Counted from the stretch's first letter, positions 1-9,467 are shown. The stretch is DNA of 64,000 bases from Bacteroidales bacterium (GCA_028706295.1 JAQWBQ010000004.1:32159-96158); one strand, 5' to 3'. Notes: generated from the sequence alone by a model not told the origin. Numbers and translations are program-made.

Positions 1-134
1 TTCAGCGAATGCGTGTAAATAACGGTTGCAACAGCATTGGCCGTGTCGTGAAATCCGTTGATGAACTCGAAGGCGCATGCCGCGAACAGGCATAAGATCA
101 ATAGGATAGAATAAGTCGTGTCTAAACCAAACAT
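1..134 (-). CDS. Inorganic phosphate transporter, PiT family (N-terminal part only)
   Basis: Only the first 44 codons lie in the window; the gene runs off the left edge. Reading the minus strand from the ATG at 134 gives a hydrophobic first helix followed by the segment FEFINGFHDTANAVATVI. The GFHDxxNA signature belongs to the first transmembrane helix of PiT permeases (PF01384), which import phosphate with H+ or Na+. The antiporter gene at 220-1473 lies upstream on the same strand with an 85-nt gap. The signature is diagnostic, but which PiT subgroup it belongs to and whether a PhoU-like partner exists cannot be seen. Confidence 0.85.
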   Translation of the reverse strand, partial: MFGLDTTYSILLILCLFAACAFEFINGFHDTANAVATVIYTHSL

Positions 135-219
135 GCAGCTATCAGATTAGCGAAAGGATCCTGCAGGATCAGCCGGAAAATTAAAAAGAAAAAATCGTCC
201 GACAATCAATTGTTAACAA

Positions 220-1473
220 TTAAGTGAAAGTATCCAGCTTTCTTTTTTCATGAGATTCGATGATCCTGAATGAATCCCGGAGCAGGAACGGAGTCAGGAT
301 GGTGGTGACCAGCGCCATCAGGATAAGGATCGAGTAAATCGACACGTTGATGAAACCTTTTGCCATGGCGATGTTGGCTATCACCAGTTCCATAATCCCA
401 CGTGCATTCAGCCCGATGCCGATGGTTGCCGATCGCATATGGTCGAATCCGGCAAGCCGGCCCCCGAGGTATCCTCCGAATATCTTGCTGACAATGGAAC
501 CCGTTATGACGACCAGGAGCAGGGTGCCATATTCAAACGACTGCAGATGGAAGGAAATTCCCATCGTGGCAAAAAAGATCGGTGCCAGGAATCCCATTGT
601 GATGCCGGAAACACTTTTCTTTGCCCGGTCCAGATCACGGGCGGCCAGCATGCTCCTGGGAAGCAGAATGGCGCCGAAAAATGCCCCGACGATCAGATGT
701 AGTCCAAGCAATTCGGCAATGCTTGCAAATACCAGTACAAAAAGAATGATCAGGGCAAAAAGTGATTCTTTACCCCGGAGATAACCGAAGAACTTATTCA
801 TCCGGGGATTGACGACATTCACTTTCCGTTTTGCCAGCTTGAACAGCCGGTACGCAACCATCAGAATGGCCGTAAAGAGCCCCACCTTTGCAATGGTTAT
901 CAGGATCGACAACGTCAGATCACCCAGCCCCCGGTTGGCCTCGTTGAAATCGAGGATGATCCCAAGGATCAGCAACGCCAGGACGTCGCTGAAAATCGCG
1001 GCAGAGATGATCCGCTGACCAACGTTGGTCTGTAACTTTCCCAGGTCCATCAGGATCCGGATGCTGACCGGCAAAGCGGTAATGGCCATACAAAGTCCCA
1101 GGAAAATGGTAAAAATATTTGTGAAACGGAATGCGATGCCTACCAGCAATCCCGTGACCATCGGAATCAAAAAGCCTAAAAGGGCTATCCAGATGTTCCT
1201 GCCCCGTATGGAATTCCGGATCTCCTCCACCTCGATTTCCATACCTGCAAGAACAATCAGCATGAATACACCGAGTTCGGCAATCATACGCATCTCGCCT
1301 GTGTCGGGAATGATGTTGAGCAACGACGGACCCAGGACGATACCGGCTATCAGCTCTCCGATCATCGATGGCTGTCCCAATCGCTCCGAAATCTCACCAA
1401 ATACCTTGGCGCACAACAGCAAAATCAATAAATTGACAATGAAGGGGAGTTGACTGTGTGCCAGATGCAACAT
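220..1473 (-). CDS. Cation:proton antiporter (CPA2 / KefB-like Na+/H+ exchanger domain)
   Basis: A 417-residue inner-membrane protein with roughly 11-13 hydrophobic segments and the Na_H_Exchanger fold (PF00999). The N-terminal stretch with GQPSMIGELIAGIVLGPSLL and GVFMLIVLAGMEIE matches the first helices of CPA2 antiporters, and GLNARGIMELVIANIA near residue 355 matches the conserved late helix. It ends soon after the membrane domain, so it lacks the TrkA-N/RCK regulatory domains of full KefB/KefC proteins. It probably exchanges Na+ or K+ for protons; the ion cannot be told from sequence. The ATG at 1473 lies just downstream of a minus-strand TAATTTTG box at 1500-1507. Confidence 0.88.
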   Translation of the reverse strand: MLHLAHSQLPFIVNLLILLLCAKVFGEISERLGQPSMIGELIAGIVLGPSLLNIIPDTGEMRMIAELGVFMLIVLAGMEIEVEEIRNSIRGRNIWIALLGFLIPMVTGLLVGIAFRFTNIFTIFLGLCMAITALPVSIRILMDLGKLQTNVGQRIISAAIFSDVLALLILGIILDFNEANRGLGDLTLSILITIAKVGLFTAILMVAYRLFKLAKRKVNVVNPRMNKFFGYLRGKESLFALIILFVLVFASIAELLGLHLIVGAFFGAILLPRSMLAARDLDRAKKSVSGITMGFLAPIFFATMGISFHLQSFEYGTLLLVVITGSIVSKIFGGYLGGRLAGFDHMRSATIGIGLNARGIMELVIANIAMAKGFINVSIYSILILMALVTTILTPFLLRDSFRIIESHEKRKLDTFT

Positions 1474-1499
1474 AAGGTACAGCGTGGGCAGATTCAGTA

Positions 1500-1507
1500 C
1501 AAAATTA
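1500..1507 (-). promoter_or_regulatory. -7 promoter box for the antiporter gene
   Basis: On the minus strand the bases read TAATTTTG, an exact match to the Bacteroidota -7 consensus TAnnTTTG. A TTG lies 17 nt further upstream (1525-1527). The expected transcript would have a leader of about 20-25 nt before the ATG at 1473. It is divergent from the pnuC promoter. Confidence 0.55.
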
Positions 1508-1542
1508 ATTCTTTTTCAATATCCCAATGCCATCTCCGTGCG

Positions 1543-1574
1543 TTGAAGCGATTTTCACGGATTGGTTAACTTTG
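1543..1574 (+). promoter_or_regulatory. Promoter of pnuC (-33 TTG, -7 TAACTTTG)
   Basis: TTG at 1543-1545 and TAACTTTG at 1567-1574 are separated by 21 nt, matching the Bacteroidota housekeeping promoter. The box ends only 4 nt before the ATG at 1579, so the transcript should start at or next to the start codon. Confidence 0.65.
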
Positions 1575-1578
1575 CGCC

Positions 1579-2175
1579 ATGGATTTGACCTCAATCGTCT
1601 ACATCGGGCCATTTCAAACAAGCTATCTCGAACTTACAGCGGTTTTCTTCGGACTCCTGAGCGTGTGGTTCATGAAGAAGGAGCGAGTACTTGTCTTTCC
1701 TTTCGGTATCATCAATGTACTGATTTATGTATATATTTGTTTTGATACGAAGCTTTATGCCTATGCATCGATCAATATCTTTTATTTTATTATGAGTGTT
1801 TACGGGTGGTACAACTGGACCAGGAAGGATGCGGATGACAAGAGGATCAAAATCAGTCAGTGTTCGCGAACAGAAATGATATTCAATACGCTGGCCATTG
1901 TCCTCTTTTTTTTCCTGATCCGGTTTGTCCTCAAAGAGTACACCGACAGCCGGCTTCCCGATTGGGATGCCTTTACTACCTCGGTGTATATCATTGCGCA
2001 ATGGCTTCTTTCCCGAAAAAAGATTGAGAACTGGCTCCTTTGGATCCTGGGCGACGTGATTTCCATCGGGTTGTTCGCTTCACAAAACCTCTATTTCAGC
2101 AGTCTTCAGTATCTCGTGTTTACCATCATCGCTGTTTTGGGTTTCCTTGAATGGCGTATAAAACTGATCAAATGA
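1579..2175 (+). CDS. pnuC: Nicotinamide mononucleotide/riboside transporter PnuC
   Basis: A 198-residue membrane protein of the PnuC family (PF04973), with about seven hydrophobic helices. Typical features are VFPFGIINVLIYVYICFD and the aromatic segment MSVYGWYNW near residue 75, then WILGDVISIGLFASQNLYF near the C-terminus. It carries nicotinamide riboside across the inner membrane by facilitated diffusion, driven by phosphorylation inside. The next gene encodes the matching kinase and overlaps by 3 nt (ATGA), which argues for an NAD-salvage role rather than the thiamine-transporting PnuT subgroup. No TPP riboswitch is visible; the gap upstream is only about 100 nt and holds promoters. Confidence 0.9.
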   Translation: MDLTSIVYIGPFQTSYLELTAVFFGLLSVWFMKKERVLVFPFGIINVLIYVYICFDTKLYAYASINIFYFIMSVYGWYNWTRKDADDKRIKISQCSRTEMIFNTLAIVLFFFLIRFVLKEYTDSRLPDWDAFTTSVYIIAQWLLSRKKIENWLLWILGDVISIGLFASQNLYFSSLQYLVFTIIAVLGFLEWRIKLIK

Positions 2176-2687
2176 TCCGTAAAATTGCCATTACCGGACC
2201 TGAATCAACCGGAAAATCATTACTTGCGGAACAACTGGCATACCGGTACCAGACCTGCTGGGTCCCTGAATTTGCCCGCAATTACCTCGGGACGCTGGGA
2301 AGACCTTACCAGGAAGAGGATATTCTGACCATTGCACAAGGGCAGTTGAACGCGGAAGAGTCACTGTTCCATGAGGCTTCGGACTACCTTTTTTGTGATA
2401 CCGAATTTTTGGTAACAAGAATATGGAGTCTGGTCCGGTATGGCCGATGTAATAAGTGGATTGAAGACCGGTTTTTTAACCACCGGTACGATCTTTACCT
2501 GCTGTGCGATATTGATCTGCCCTGGGAATTTGATCCGCTCAGAGAGCACCCCGACCGGCGAAAGTTCCTTTACGATTTTTATATAAAGGAACTAACGGAT
2601 GCGAAATTTCCTTTTGCCGTTGTCAGAGGAAGCGGCCCCGACCGGTTGAACCATGCCATTCATATTATTGAAACATTTAATTTCTAA
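2172..2687 (+). CDS. NadR-type nicotinamide riboside kinase (AAA ATPase)
   Basis: 171 residues from the ATG that overlaps the pnuC stop as ATGA; a longer reading frame from 2151 is less likely. A Walker A loop GPESTGKS sits at residues 8-15, followed by WVPEFARNYL and later FCDTEFLVTRIW, all typical of the C-terminal ribosylnicotinamide kinase domain of NadR (PF13521). It should phosphorylate nicotinamide riboside to NMN in the cytoplasm. Unlike E. coli NadR it has neither the HTH repressor domain nor the NMN adenylyltransferase domain, so NAD formation needs another enzyme outside this window. Confidence 0.85.
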   Translation: MIRKIAITGPESTGKSLLAEQLAYRYQTCWVPEFARNYLGTLGRPYQEEDILTIAQGQLNAEESLFHEASDYLFCDTEFLVTRIWSLVRYGRCNKWIEDRFFNHRYDLYLLCDIDLPWEFDPLREHPDRRKFLYDFYIKELTDAKFPFAVVRGSGPDRLNHAIHIIETFNF

Positions 2688-2729
2688 ATTCAATTCATTT
2701 ACTGACATTTGCGGATCAATCACACCCCG

Positions 2730-3926
2730 ATGAACAGAAAGATCAAAGTACTCTTTATAACCCGATGGTATCCAAATCGTTACGATCCTATGCCGGGTCT
2801 GTTCATTCAACGGCTGGCCGAAGCCCTGACTCCCTGGTGCGACCTTGCCGTTGTGTGTGTCTTCCCGGATACGGAATGTTCACAGAAAAATGAGGTGGAT
2901 TTCAAAATCGAAAATGAGGTCAGGGTCTTACGGATCTATTTACGGAAAAAATCCGGTAAACCCCGGACACTACAGACCTTTTTCGACTTTGTTCGTTATT
3001 ACCGTCTGTTTCTGAAAGCCGTTAAGAGCATCAAAGCGTTTCGGCCGGATCTTATTCATGGCCACATCATGACCCGCGCGGGCTTTGTGACCTGGAAACT
3101 CAGCCGGCGCATGAAGATTCCTTTCGTGATTTCGGAGCATTGGTCGCGTTATTTCCCCAATAACAATACCTACCACGGGTGGCTCAGAAAATACTTTACC
3201 CGGTTGATTATTGGTAAAGCAGCTGCCGTGATCGCGGTATCGGAACCATTGATGGATGCTATGAAAAAACACCGGCTCCTGAATCCGAATTACAGGCTCC
3301 TTCCCAACATCGTGGATACCACCTGCTTCAGACCCGGAGCTCCTCCTGTAAGAGAGTCCCCGAAAACGGTGATCCACATCTCGTGCTTTGACGACCGGTC
3401 GAAAAATATCTCCGGATTTCTTGAAGGGGTTAAAAAGGTCAGAGAAAGAAGGCAGGATTTCAGGTGCCTGGTTGTGGGAGATGGCCCTGACCGGGTCCGC
3501 CTGAAAGATTTCTCAGAATCACTGAACCTTCGGGAACCCGATGTGGTCTTTACCGGTTTGCTGACAGGTGAAGATCTGGCTTCAATCCTCCGAAATTCCG
3601 ATCTTTCGGTGGTGACCAGCCATTATGAAACTTTTGGTACTGTTGTCATCGAAAGCCTGGCATCTGGCGTTCCTGTCTTATCAACCCGGGTTGGCATTGC
3701 ATGTGAAGTTATAACTGAAGAAAACGGACTTCTCGTTGATGCGTCTGATCCTGAAGCTTTTGCTGATGCCTTGGACGGGATGCTTGACCGTTGCCGTTCG
3801 TTTGACAAAGAAAAAATAGCCGCTTCTGTGGGCAGACGATTCACCCCGGAAGTTGTCGGGAACATGCTCGTCGAAATATATCAGGGTCTTATTGGCTATA
3901 ACCCGTCCACTTCTAATCCATTATGA
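2730..3926 (+). CDS. Glycosyltransferase family 4
   Basis: 398 residues from the ATG at 2730 (an upstream TTG at 2709 is possible but adds an unconserved segment). The N-terminal Rossmann half begins KVLFITRWYPN and contains LIHGHIMTRAGF; the C-terminal half holds VVGDGPDR and the donor-binding motif HYETFGTVVIESLASG (E-x7-E), typical of GT-B retaining GT4 enzymes. It should transfer a sugar from a nucleotide donor during surface polysaccharide assembly in the cytoplasm. It overlaps the next gene by 4 nt (ATGA) and lies two genes before a flippase, so the three probably form one export pathway. Donor and acceptor cannot be inferred. Confidence 0.88.
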   Translation: MNRKIKVLFITRWYPNRYDPMPGLFIQRLAEALTPWCDLAVVCVFPDTECSQKNEVDFKIENEVRVLRIYLRKKSGKPRTLQTFFDFVRYYRLFLKAVKSIKAFRPDLIHGHIMTRAGFVTWKLSRRMKIPFVISEHWSRYFPNNNTYHGWLRKYFTRLIIGKAAAVIAVSEPLMDAMKKHRLLNPNYRLLPNIVDTTCFRPGAPPVRESPKTVIHISCFDDRSKNISGFLEGVKKVRERRQDFRCLVVGDGPDRVRLKDFSESLNLREPDVVFTGLLTGEDLASILRNSDLSVVTSHYETFGTVVIESLASGVPVLSTRVGIACEVITEENGLLVDASDPEAFADALDGMLDRCRSFDKEKIAASVGRRFTPEVVGNMLVEIYQGLIGYNPSTSNPL

Positions 3927-5632
3927 GAGATCGAGAATCACAAAAAAAGATATACCCCCTGCAGTTTGCTGTAATGTGCAATGGCACCGCTTTTCAGAAA
4001 TGGCAGGCCGATGCCATTCAGGAGCTTCGCAGTCATGGTCACAAGTTGATCTTGCTGATCAGGGATGCACGCAGCATGCCTGACAGAAAATTGCCAAAAC
4101 GAAAGCCCAAAAAGAAGTTTCGGACCTTCCTTTTCAGTGTTCTGGAAAACAGGATGTTTAAACCGGAGGCCCGTGAAATGGTTGATCTTTCAGCAGAACT
4201 GGAGGGGATAATAACCCTTCCCTGCGGCATTAGGACAAAAGGATGTTCCGAATATTTTTATGACCCGGAAGTTGAAGCGATCAAAACCTTTAACCTTGAT
4301 TTCATCCTCAGATTCGGATTTGGAATCCTCAGGGGTGACATCCTGAATGCGGCGAAATTCGGGGTGTGGTCGTTCCACCATGATGATGAGATGTTGTACC
4401 GGGGCGGTCCGGCCGGTTTCTGGGAGATCCTGAATAATGACAATGTGAACGGAGCCATCCTCCAAAGACTGACCAACCGCCTTGATGCCGGAATGATCCT
4501 CAGGAAGGGTTATCTGAAAACCGTTCATCATTCCTATAAGGGGAATATTAATCAATTGCTTTCTATTTCCTCCTCATGGCCTGCTCAGGTCGCCGATGAG
4601 ATTACACGGTTTCCGGCTGATTTTCAGGAGTTAAGTCCGACGGATGCACCGATTTATAAAATCCCGGATAATCTGACCATGATCAGGTTCCTGTTCAAGT
4701 TGTTCTTCAACCGGGTACGGTTTTATTACAAGGAGTTGGTGGCTGCAGAGGTCTGGAATGTGGGACTGATCCGGAAGCCCGTTCATGAAGTGGCGCTGGA
4801 AGGAGCCAGACTGAAAAGCTCAGATATTCAATGGCTTCGTCATTTTGGCGAGACAAAATACCTGGCAGATCCTTTTGGATTTATCGAACGGCGAAAACTG
4901 CACATCATGGTGGAAGATTACAGTTATTCCAAACAGAAAGCTTCCATTTCGGAAATCATCTACGACCTGAGCCGCGACAGTTTCTCCGTTCCAATCAGGG
5001 TTATTGAAGAGGATGAACATCTTTCATATCCCTGTATTGTCGAAGACGACGGTAATATATACTGCATTCCCGAGTCGTATCGTGCTGCCCAAATTGTACT
5101 CTACAGGCGTAATTACTCCGAAGAGGCTTTCATGGAAGAAACTGTGCTCCTGTCAGGTATTGAAGCGGTTGATCCCACCATATTTTCCCACAATGGACTG
5201 TGGTGGCTCTTGTTTACGACCAAGAAATTCTCCACAACCCATCTTTTCGTCTATTACGCTGAGAAAATCACAGGCCCCTTTCTGCCGCACCTTCGTAATC
5301 CGGTTAAAATCGATATCCGTTCGGCCAGACCGGGGGGCTTCCCTTTTTATTATGAGGGGAATCTTTACCGCCCGGCACAGGATTGTTCGCTGACCTATGG
5401 AGGCAGTATCGTGATCAACAGGATCGTAAGGCTCACACCCGATGAATTTACCGAAGAGATCGTCAACCGGATCAGCCCGGTTAAAGGCACTTCGTTCGAC
5501 AAAGGTTTACATACCCTTTCCGGTGTCGGGAACTTTACCCTGATCGACGGTAAAAAATACCGGATCAACCGGTTCTTTTTTATGAGCCAGATGAGTGAAA
5601 AACTAAAAAAGGATTATTCGGAAAATGCGTGA
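3923..5632 (+). CDS. Formyltransferase-like / GINT1-like beta-propeller fusion protein
   Basis: 569 residues with two parts. Residues about 100-215 resemble the formyltransferase fold (PF00551): GVWSFHHDDEMLYRGGPAGF corresponds to the Asn-x-His...RG active-site segment and RLDAGMILRKG carries the conserved Asp. The usual catalytic Asn appears as Ser (WSFH), while His and Asp are kept. Residues about 300-560 resemble the N-terminal domain of glucosamine inositolphosphorylceramide transferase 1, with YLADPFGFIE, SYPCIVEDDGNIYCIPES, VDPTIFSHNGLWWLL and SARPGGFPF repeats typical of a five-bladed GH43-like propeller. No GT64 catalytic domain follows. It overlaps the genes on both sides, so it works with a GT4 and a flippase, probably adding or recognising a modified sugar. 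The exact reaction is unknown. Confidence 0.7.
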   Translation: MRDRESQKKIYPLQFAVMCNGTAFQKWQADAIQELRSHGHKLILLIRDARSMPDRKLPKRKPKKKFRTFLFSVLENRMFKPEAREMVDLSAELEGIITLPCGIRTKGCSEYFYDPEVEAIKTFNLDFILRFGFGILRGDILNAAKFGVWSFHHDDEMLYRGGPAGFWEILNNDNVNGAILQRLTNRLDAGMILRKGYLKTVHHSYKGNINQLLSISSSWPAQVADEITRFPADFQELSPTDAPIYKIPDNLTMIRFLFKLFFNRVRFYYKELVAAEVWNVGLIRKPVHEVALEGARLKSSDIQWLRHFGETKYLADPFGFIERRKLHIMVEDYSYSKQKASISEIIYDLSRDSFSVPIRVIEEDEHLSYPCIVEDDGNIYCIPESYRAAQIVLYRRNYSEEAFMEETVLLSGIEAVDPTIFSHNGLWWLLFTTKKFSTTHLFVYYAEKITGPFLPHLRNPVKIDIRSARPGGFPFYYEGNLYRPAQDCSLTYGGSIVINRIVRLTPDEFTEEIVNRISPVKGTSFDKGLHTLSGVGNFTLIDGKKYRINRFFFMSQMSEKLKKDYSENA

Positions 5633-6917
5633 TAAAATTCTCGGTACCATAGGGACCAGGACGATCGTCGCAGCCATTACCTTCCTGGTCTGGATCCTGA
5701 ATGCCAGACTCCTTGGCCCCGAGAATGTGGGAACCATCAGTCTGATCGTTTTTTCTATTGCCATCCTGCAGCTTCTGACCAATTTTTTCAGTGGTGCAGC
5801 ATTGATCTATTATGCCCCCCGCGTGGGTGTCGGTCCGCTTCTTTTTCCGGCCTACATTTGGAATGTGGCTATCAGTTTGCTCGGAATCGTTTTATTATGG
5901 CTGCTTGCCAGGATCAATCCGGCTTTCGAACTGATCCCCGGAAACTTTCTTCCGGAAGTTTTTTTGCTCACTGTGATCATCTCCTGCACATCCGTGAATT
6001 TTAACCTCATGTTGGGTCTTGAAAAGGTGAAACAGTTCAACTACCTGAGTTTGCTTCAGGTAGCCCTCCTGGTGCTGATCCTGATGTTTTTCACCCTGTT
6101 CCTGAACTACCGGGAAGTCGGGGCCTATATATTTGCCATGGGTATTTCGTGGCTGGTGACTTTTTTTGCAGGAATCCGTTTTTTTATGCCGCTGGCCGGG
6201 CGAAAGCCGGTTTCTTCCCGGAAGTCCTTGTTCCGCAATATTCTGAAGTTTGGTTCCTTTGTTCAGGTTGCCAATATATTTCAGACTTTTAACTACCGCC
6301 TGAGCCTCAAATTTGCAGATCTGTTTTTAGGCAGGGCCGCCGTGGGTATTTTATCCGTCGGGATGGCCCTTGCCGAAGGACTTTGGATTATCAGCAGAAG
6401 CATTTCAACGGTGCAATTTTCAAGATTGAGCAATGAACCTGACTTCGGCCGGTCGGTGAAAATCACCCTGATCCTGACAAAAATCGCCGGAATCGTGACC
6501 ACCGGAGCTATGGTCCTTTTACTGTTGATACCTGATTCCTTTTTCCAGGCGATCTTCACGCATCAGTTTGCCGGGTTGAAAGTGATTATTGTTTCATTGT
6601 CATTCGGGATCATCATCCTGAGCGTTTCCATGATCCTCAGCGGCTTTTTTTCAGGGATCAACAAACCATACCACAATACAATCAGTTCGGCGACCGGCTT
6701 TGTTTTTACCTGTGTTTTGGGATGGTTGCTGATACCCGCCTGGGGGCTTGCAGGTGCCGGGATCGCGGCCAGTGTCTCTTATACTGCAGCAACCCTGTAT
6801 CAACTCCTGGTCTTTGTCAGATTAGCAAAACTGAAACCATCCGACTTACTTCTGAAAAAAGTTGAAGTATCGGAGTTTGTTGGCGAACTTCGGAATGCAA
6901 TGGTGAAAAACAAGTGA
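5625..6917 (+). CDS. Polysaccharide/oligosaccharide flippase (Wzx/MATE-like)
   Basis: 430 residues with about 12 hydrophobic segments and the polysaccharide biosynthesis/MVF-like fold. The N-terminus FLVWILNARLLGPENVGTISL is the characteristic first-helix motif of Wzx-type flippases, and the last third has WLLIPAWGLAGAGIAASVSYTAA, typical of the late helices. It likely moves a lipid-linked glycan to the periplasmic side. It starts 8 nt inside the preceding gene, showing tight coupling to it. No Wzy-type polymerase or ligase is seen next to it, so the product may be a short glycan. Confidence 0.85.
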   Translation: MRDKILGTIGTRTIVAAITFLVWILNARLLGPENVGTISLIVFSIAILQLLTNFFSGAALIYYAPRVGVGPLLFPAYIWNVAISLLGIVLLWLLARINPAFELIPGNFLPEVFLLTVIISCTSVNFNLMLGLEKVKQFNYLSLLQVALLVLILMFFTLFLNYREVGAYIFAMGISWLVTFFAGIRFFMPLAGRKPVSSRKSLFRNILKFGSFVQVANIFQTFNYRLSLKFADLFLGRAAVGILSVGMALAEGLWIISRSISTVQFSRLSNEPDFGRSVKITLILTKIAGIVTTGAMVLLLLIPDSFFQAIFTHQFAGLKVIIVSLSFGIIILSVSMILSGFFSGINKPYHNTISSATGFVFTCVLGWLLIPAWGLAGAGIAASVSYTAATLYQLLVFVRLAKLKPSDLLLKKVEVSEFVGELRNAMVKNK

Positions 6918-7004
6918 ATTTACCTTCCGGTGAATCATCACTACTTGTGGAAAACTTGATTAAAAAATTAAGGTGGAAGCAATTTCCGGCTTGCACCGTT
7001 CCTG

Positions 7005-7012
7005 TATCTTTG
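7005..7012 (+). promoter_or_regulatory. -7 promoter box for parE
   Basis: TATCTTTG, an exact TAnnTTTG match, ends 8 nt before the ATG at 7021. It lies inside the longer reading frame that could start at GTG 6973, which makes that upstream start unlikely. No clear -33 TTG is seen at the expected distance. Confidence 0.5.
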
Positions 7013-7020
7013 CGCAAAAT

Positions 7021-8889
7021 ATGGATCCGGTCATGGGAAATGAAGTTGCTTATTCTGACGAGAGCATCCGGTCACTTGAATGGAGTGAACACATCCGGCT
7101 CAGGCCCGGGATGTACATCGGTAAACTGGGTGACGGTTCTTCGCCCGATGATGGGATCTATGTTATGATCAAAGAGACCATCGACAATTCTATCGATGAG
7201 TTCGTGATGGGTTATGGCAGGATTATTGAAATCACCATAAAAGAACAAACCGTTTGCGTGCGTGATTTTGGACGCGGAATTCCCCTGGGAAAACTGGTTG
7301 ACTGCGTATCCCGTATCAACACGGGCGCCAAATACGATTCAACGGTGTTTAAAAAAGCCGTCGGATTGAATGGTGTGGGATCCAAAGCCGTGAATGCACT
7401 CTCCTCGTACTTTAAAGTTCAGTCAATCCGGGAAGGAAGAACCCATATCGTTGAATTCAGCAGGGGTGACCTGACCAACGATGAACCGGAGAAACCGAGC
7501 GAACTCCGCCCGGGTACCATGGTGACATTTATCCCCGATGAAGAGGTATTCGGGAAATATCATTTTATCCCGGAGTACGTGCAGAAGATGCTTTGGAACT
7601 ATGTGTTTCTAAACAACGGAATGACCATTATTTTTAACGGGGAGCGATTTCATGCACAGAACGGGCTGCTCGACCTGCTGAACAGTTATATCGATACACC
7701 CAAACTCTACCCGGTTATCCATCTGCGCGACAACGACTTTGAATGTGCATTCACCCATTGTGAGATGTATGGCGAGGAGTACTACTCCTTCGTCAATGGC
7801 CAGCACACAACACAGGGAGGCACCCACCAGGCCGCCTTCCGCGAAGCCCTGGTGAAAACCATCCGCGAATTTTTCAAAAAAGATTTCGAAACCAACGATA
7901 TCCGTGCCTCACTCGTTGCCTCACTCAGCATTAAAGTTCAGGATCCGGTATTCGAATCCCAAACCAAAACAAAACTGGGTTCCGTGCACATGGAACCCGA
8001 CGGAATCACCATTCGGAACTATGTGATGGATTTCGTCAAAAAACAACTCGACGACTACCTTCATATGAATCCGGAGACGGCCGACGCCCTGCTTCGAAAA
8101 ATTATGCAGAGCGAGAAGGAACGTAAGGAATGGGCCAACATAAAAAAGATAGCAAAGGAGAGTGTCAAAAAAGTCAGCCTTCATAATAAAAAGCTCAGGG
8201 ATTGCCGCATACATTATAACAACCATGATGACCGCAGGCTGGAATCTACGATCTTTATCACCGAAGGCGATTCGGCAAGCGGTTCCATCACCAAGGCCCG
8301 CGATGTAAATACCCAGGCCGTCTTCAGCCTGAAAGGCAAACCCCTCAATGTTTACGGATTGAGTAAAAGGGTGGTTTATGAAAATGAAGAGTTCAACCTG
8401 CTTCAGTCTGCCCTGAATGTCGAAGAAGGTCTCGAAAACCTGCGGTATAACTACGTGGTGATTGCCACAGATGCCGATGTCGACGGAATGCACATCCGGC
8501 TTTTACTTCTCACCTTTTTTCTGCAGTTTTATCCTGACCTGGTTCGGAGCGGACATCTTTTCATCCTTCAGACTCCCTTATTCCGTGTCAGAAACAAACA
8601 GAAAACAATTTATTGCTACACGGAAGATGAAAAGAAGACCGCCCTGGAAAAACTGGGTTTAAATCCGGAAATCACCCGTTTTAAAGGTCTGGGCGAGATA
8701 TCACCCGATGAGTTCCACCATTTTATTTCAAAAGACATCCGGCTTGATCCGGTAATTCTGAACCGCGACTCTGCCGTGCTCGATGTATTGAACTTTTACA
8801 TGGGTAAAAACACTCCTGAACGTCAGAATTTTATTATCGACAACCTGAAAGTGGAATCCGATATCATCGGGGAGATCAGCGTCAATTAA
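7021..8889 (+). CDS. parE: DNA topoisomerase IV subunit B (type IIA topoisomerase ATPase subunit)
   Basis: 622 residues from ATG 7021; ATG 7033 is also possible. The GHKL ATPase domain shows the N-box [17 protein letters not shown] and [14 protein letters not shown]. The TOPRIM domain shows EGDSASG and the metal-binding [13 protein letters not shown]. Length and the [12 protein letters not shown] start fit the Bacteroidota ParE/GyrB-like subunit used with ParC to decatenate chromosomes. No parC follows; the next gene is on the opposite strand, and the two stop codons overlap by 3 nt (8887-8889 and 8886-8888). parC must lie elsewhere. GyrB is an alternative call, but the short length without the GyrB insert favours ParE. 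Confidence 0.85.
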   Translation: MDPVMGNEVAYSDESIRSLEWSEHIRLRPGMYIGKLGDGSSPDDGIYVMIKETIDNSIDEFVMGYGRIIEITIKEQTVCVRDFGRGIPLGKLVDCVSRINTGAKYDSTVFKKAVGLNGVGSKAVNALSSYFKVQSIREGRTHIVEFSRGDLTNDEPEKPSELRPGTMVTFIPDEEVFGKYHFIPEYVQKMLWNYVFLNNGMTIIFNGERFHAQNGLLDLLNSYIDTPKLYPVIHLRDNDFECAFTHCEMYGEEYYSFVNGQHTTQGGTHQAAFREALVKTIREFFKKDFETNDIRASLVASLSIKVQDPVFESQTKTKLGSVHMEPDGITIRNYVMDFVKKQLDDYLHMNPETADALLRKIMQSEKERKEWANIKKIAKESVKKVSLHNKKLRDCRIHYNNHDDRRLESTIFITEGDSASGSITKARDVNTQAVFSLKGKPLNVYGLSKRVVYENEEFNLLQSALNVEEGLENLRYNYVVIATDADVDGMHIRLLLLTFFLQFYPDLVRSGHLFILQTPLFRVRNKQKTIYCYTEDEKKTALEKLGLNPEITRFKGLGEISPDEFHHFISKDIRLDPVILNRDSAVLDVLNFYMGKNTPERQNFIIDNLKVESDIIGEISVN

Positions 8890-9467
8890 TCGGTTTTCCG
8901 GTGCAACGGGAAGATGGAAGAGGAAAACCTGAGGTTGCCTTCCCGGCGTCGGATCAGATCTTCCAACTCAAAAAGCATATCCTTGTTGACCTGCTCAGCC
9001 ATGGGAATTACCCATTTTTTTGTCTCTGCGATGTACTTTTTGATGAATTCCTTATCGAAAATATCAGGATGCAGATCGGTAAGATTGCTGATCCGGTCGG
9101 CACACTTTAAAATCTTCGCATTTTCAGATCCTTCAGTTAAAATTCGTTTTAGAAAATCATCCTTCGACTCTGTGGTCCGCCGGCTTACCTCCAACACCAG
9201 ATCAAGAACCCTTTGCCCATCTGAATCGAGCGACCTGATCTCATCGTAAGATGTGCACTTGACATCCTCGAAAAGATCATGAATCACCGACGATTTTAAC
9301 AATACGGGGTCCACGTAATGGTAATCAAGAAGAATTGCAAACGTTCCCAGGGCGTGTCGGAATTGATTACCACCAACATGCCTTTTTACGCCGCGGAGTG
9401 CGGTTGCTTTTTGCATGTAAGGCGCAATGACCATGTTGACCAGACGGTCTTTTTCAAAATTTTCCAT
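8886..9467 (-). CDS. Small alarmone hydrolase (Mesh1/SpoT-type HD domain protein)
   Basis: 193 residues from ATG 9467, which overlaps the end of nnr by 14 nt; a longer TTG start at 9515 is less likely. The order of motifs follows the hydrolase half of RelA/SpoT enzymes: [10 protein letters not shown] (first metal His), VIHDLFED (HD...ED), then [14 protein letters not shown] (final Asp), and a C-terminal ELEDLI. There is no synthetase or regulatory domain, so it matches stand-alone (p)ppGpp hydrolases such as Mesh1, which can also act on NADPH. The substrate here is inferred from the family. Placed after nnr, a nucleotide-repair gene, it may share a metabolite-cleaning theme. Confidence 0.75.
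   Translation of the reverse strand: MENFEKDRLVNMVIAPYMQKATALRGVKRHVGGNQFRHALGTFAILLDYHYVDPVLLKSSVIHDLFEDVKCTSYDEIRSLDSDGQRVLDLVLEVSRRTTESKDDFLKRILTEGSENAKILKCADRISNLTDLHPDIFDKEFIKKYIAETKKWVIPMAEQVNKDMLFELEDLIRRREGNLRFSSSIFPLHRKTD

Noticed and set aside
1579..2175. PnuC as a thiamine transporter (PnuT) under a TPP riboswitch
   Set aside because: The gap upstream is too short for a riboswitch, holds promoter boxes, and the next gene is a nicotinamide riboside kinase, not a thiamine kinase.
3923..5632. Methionyl-tRNA formyltransferase
   Set aside because: The fmt signature and C-terminal domain are missing, the protein is much longer, and the neighbours are glycan genes.
6973..7020. Longer parE starting at GTG 6973
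   Set aside because: The promoter box TATCTTTG lies within this extension, and the added residues do not resemble ParE N-termini.
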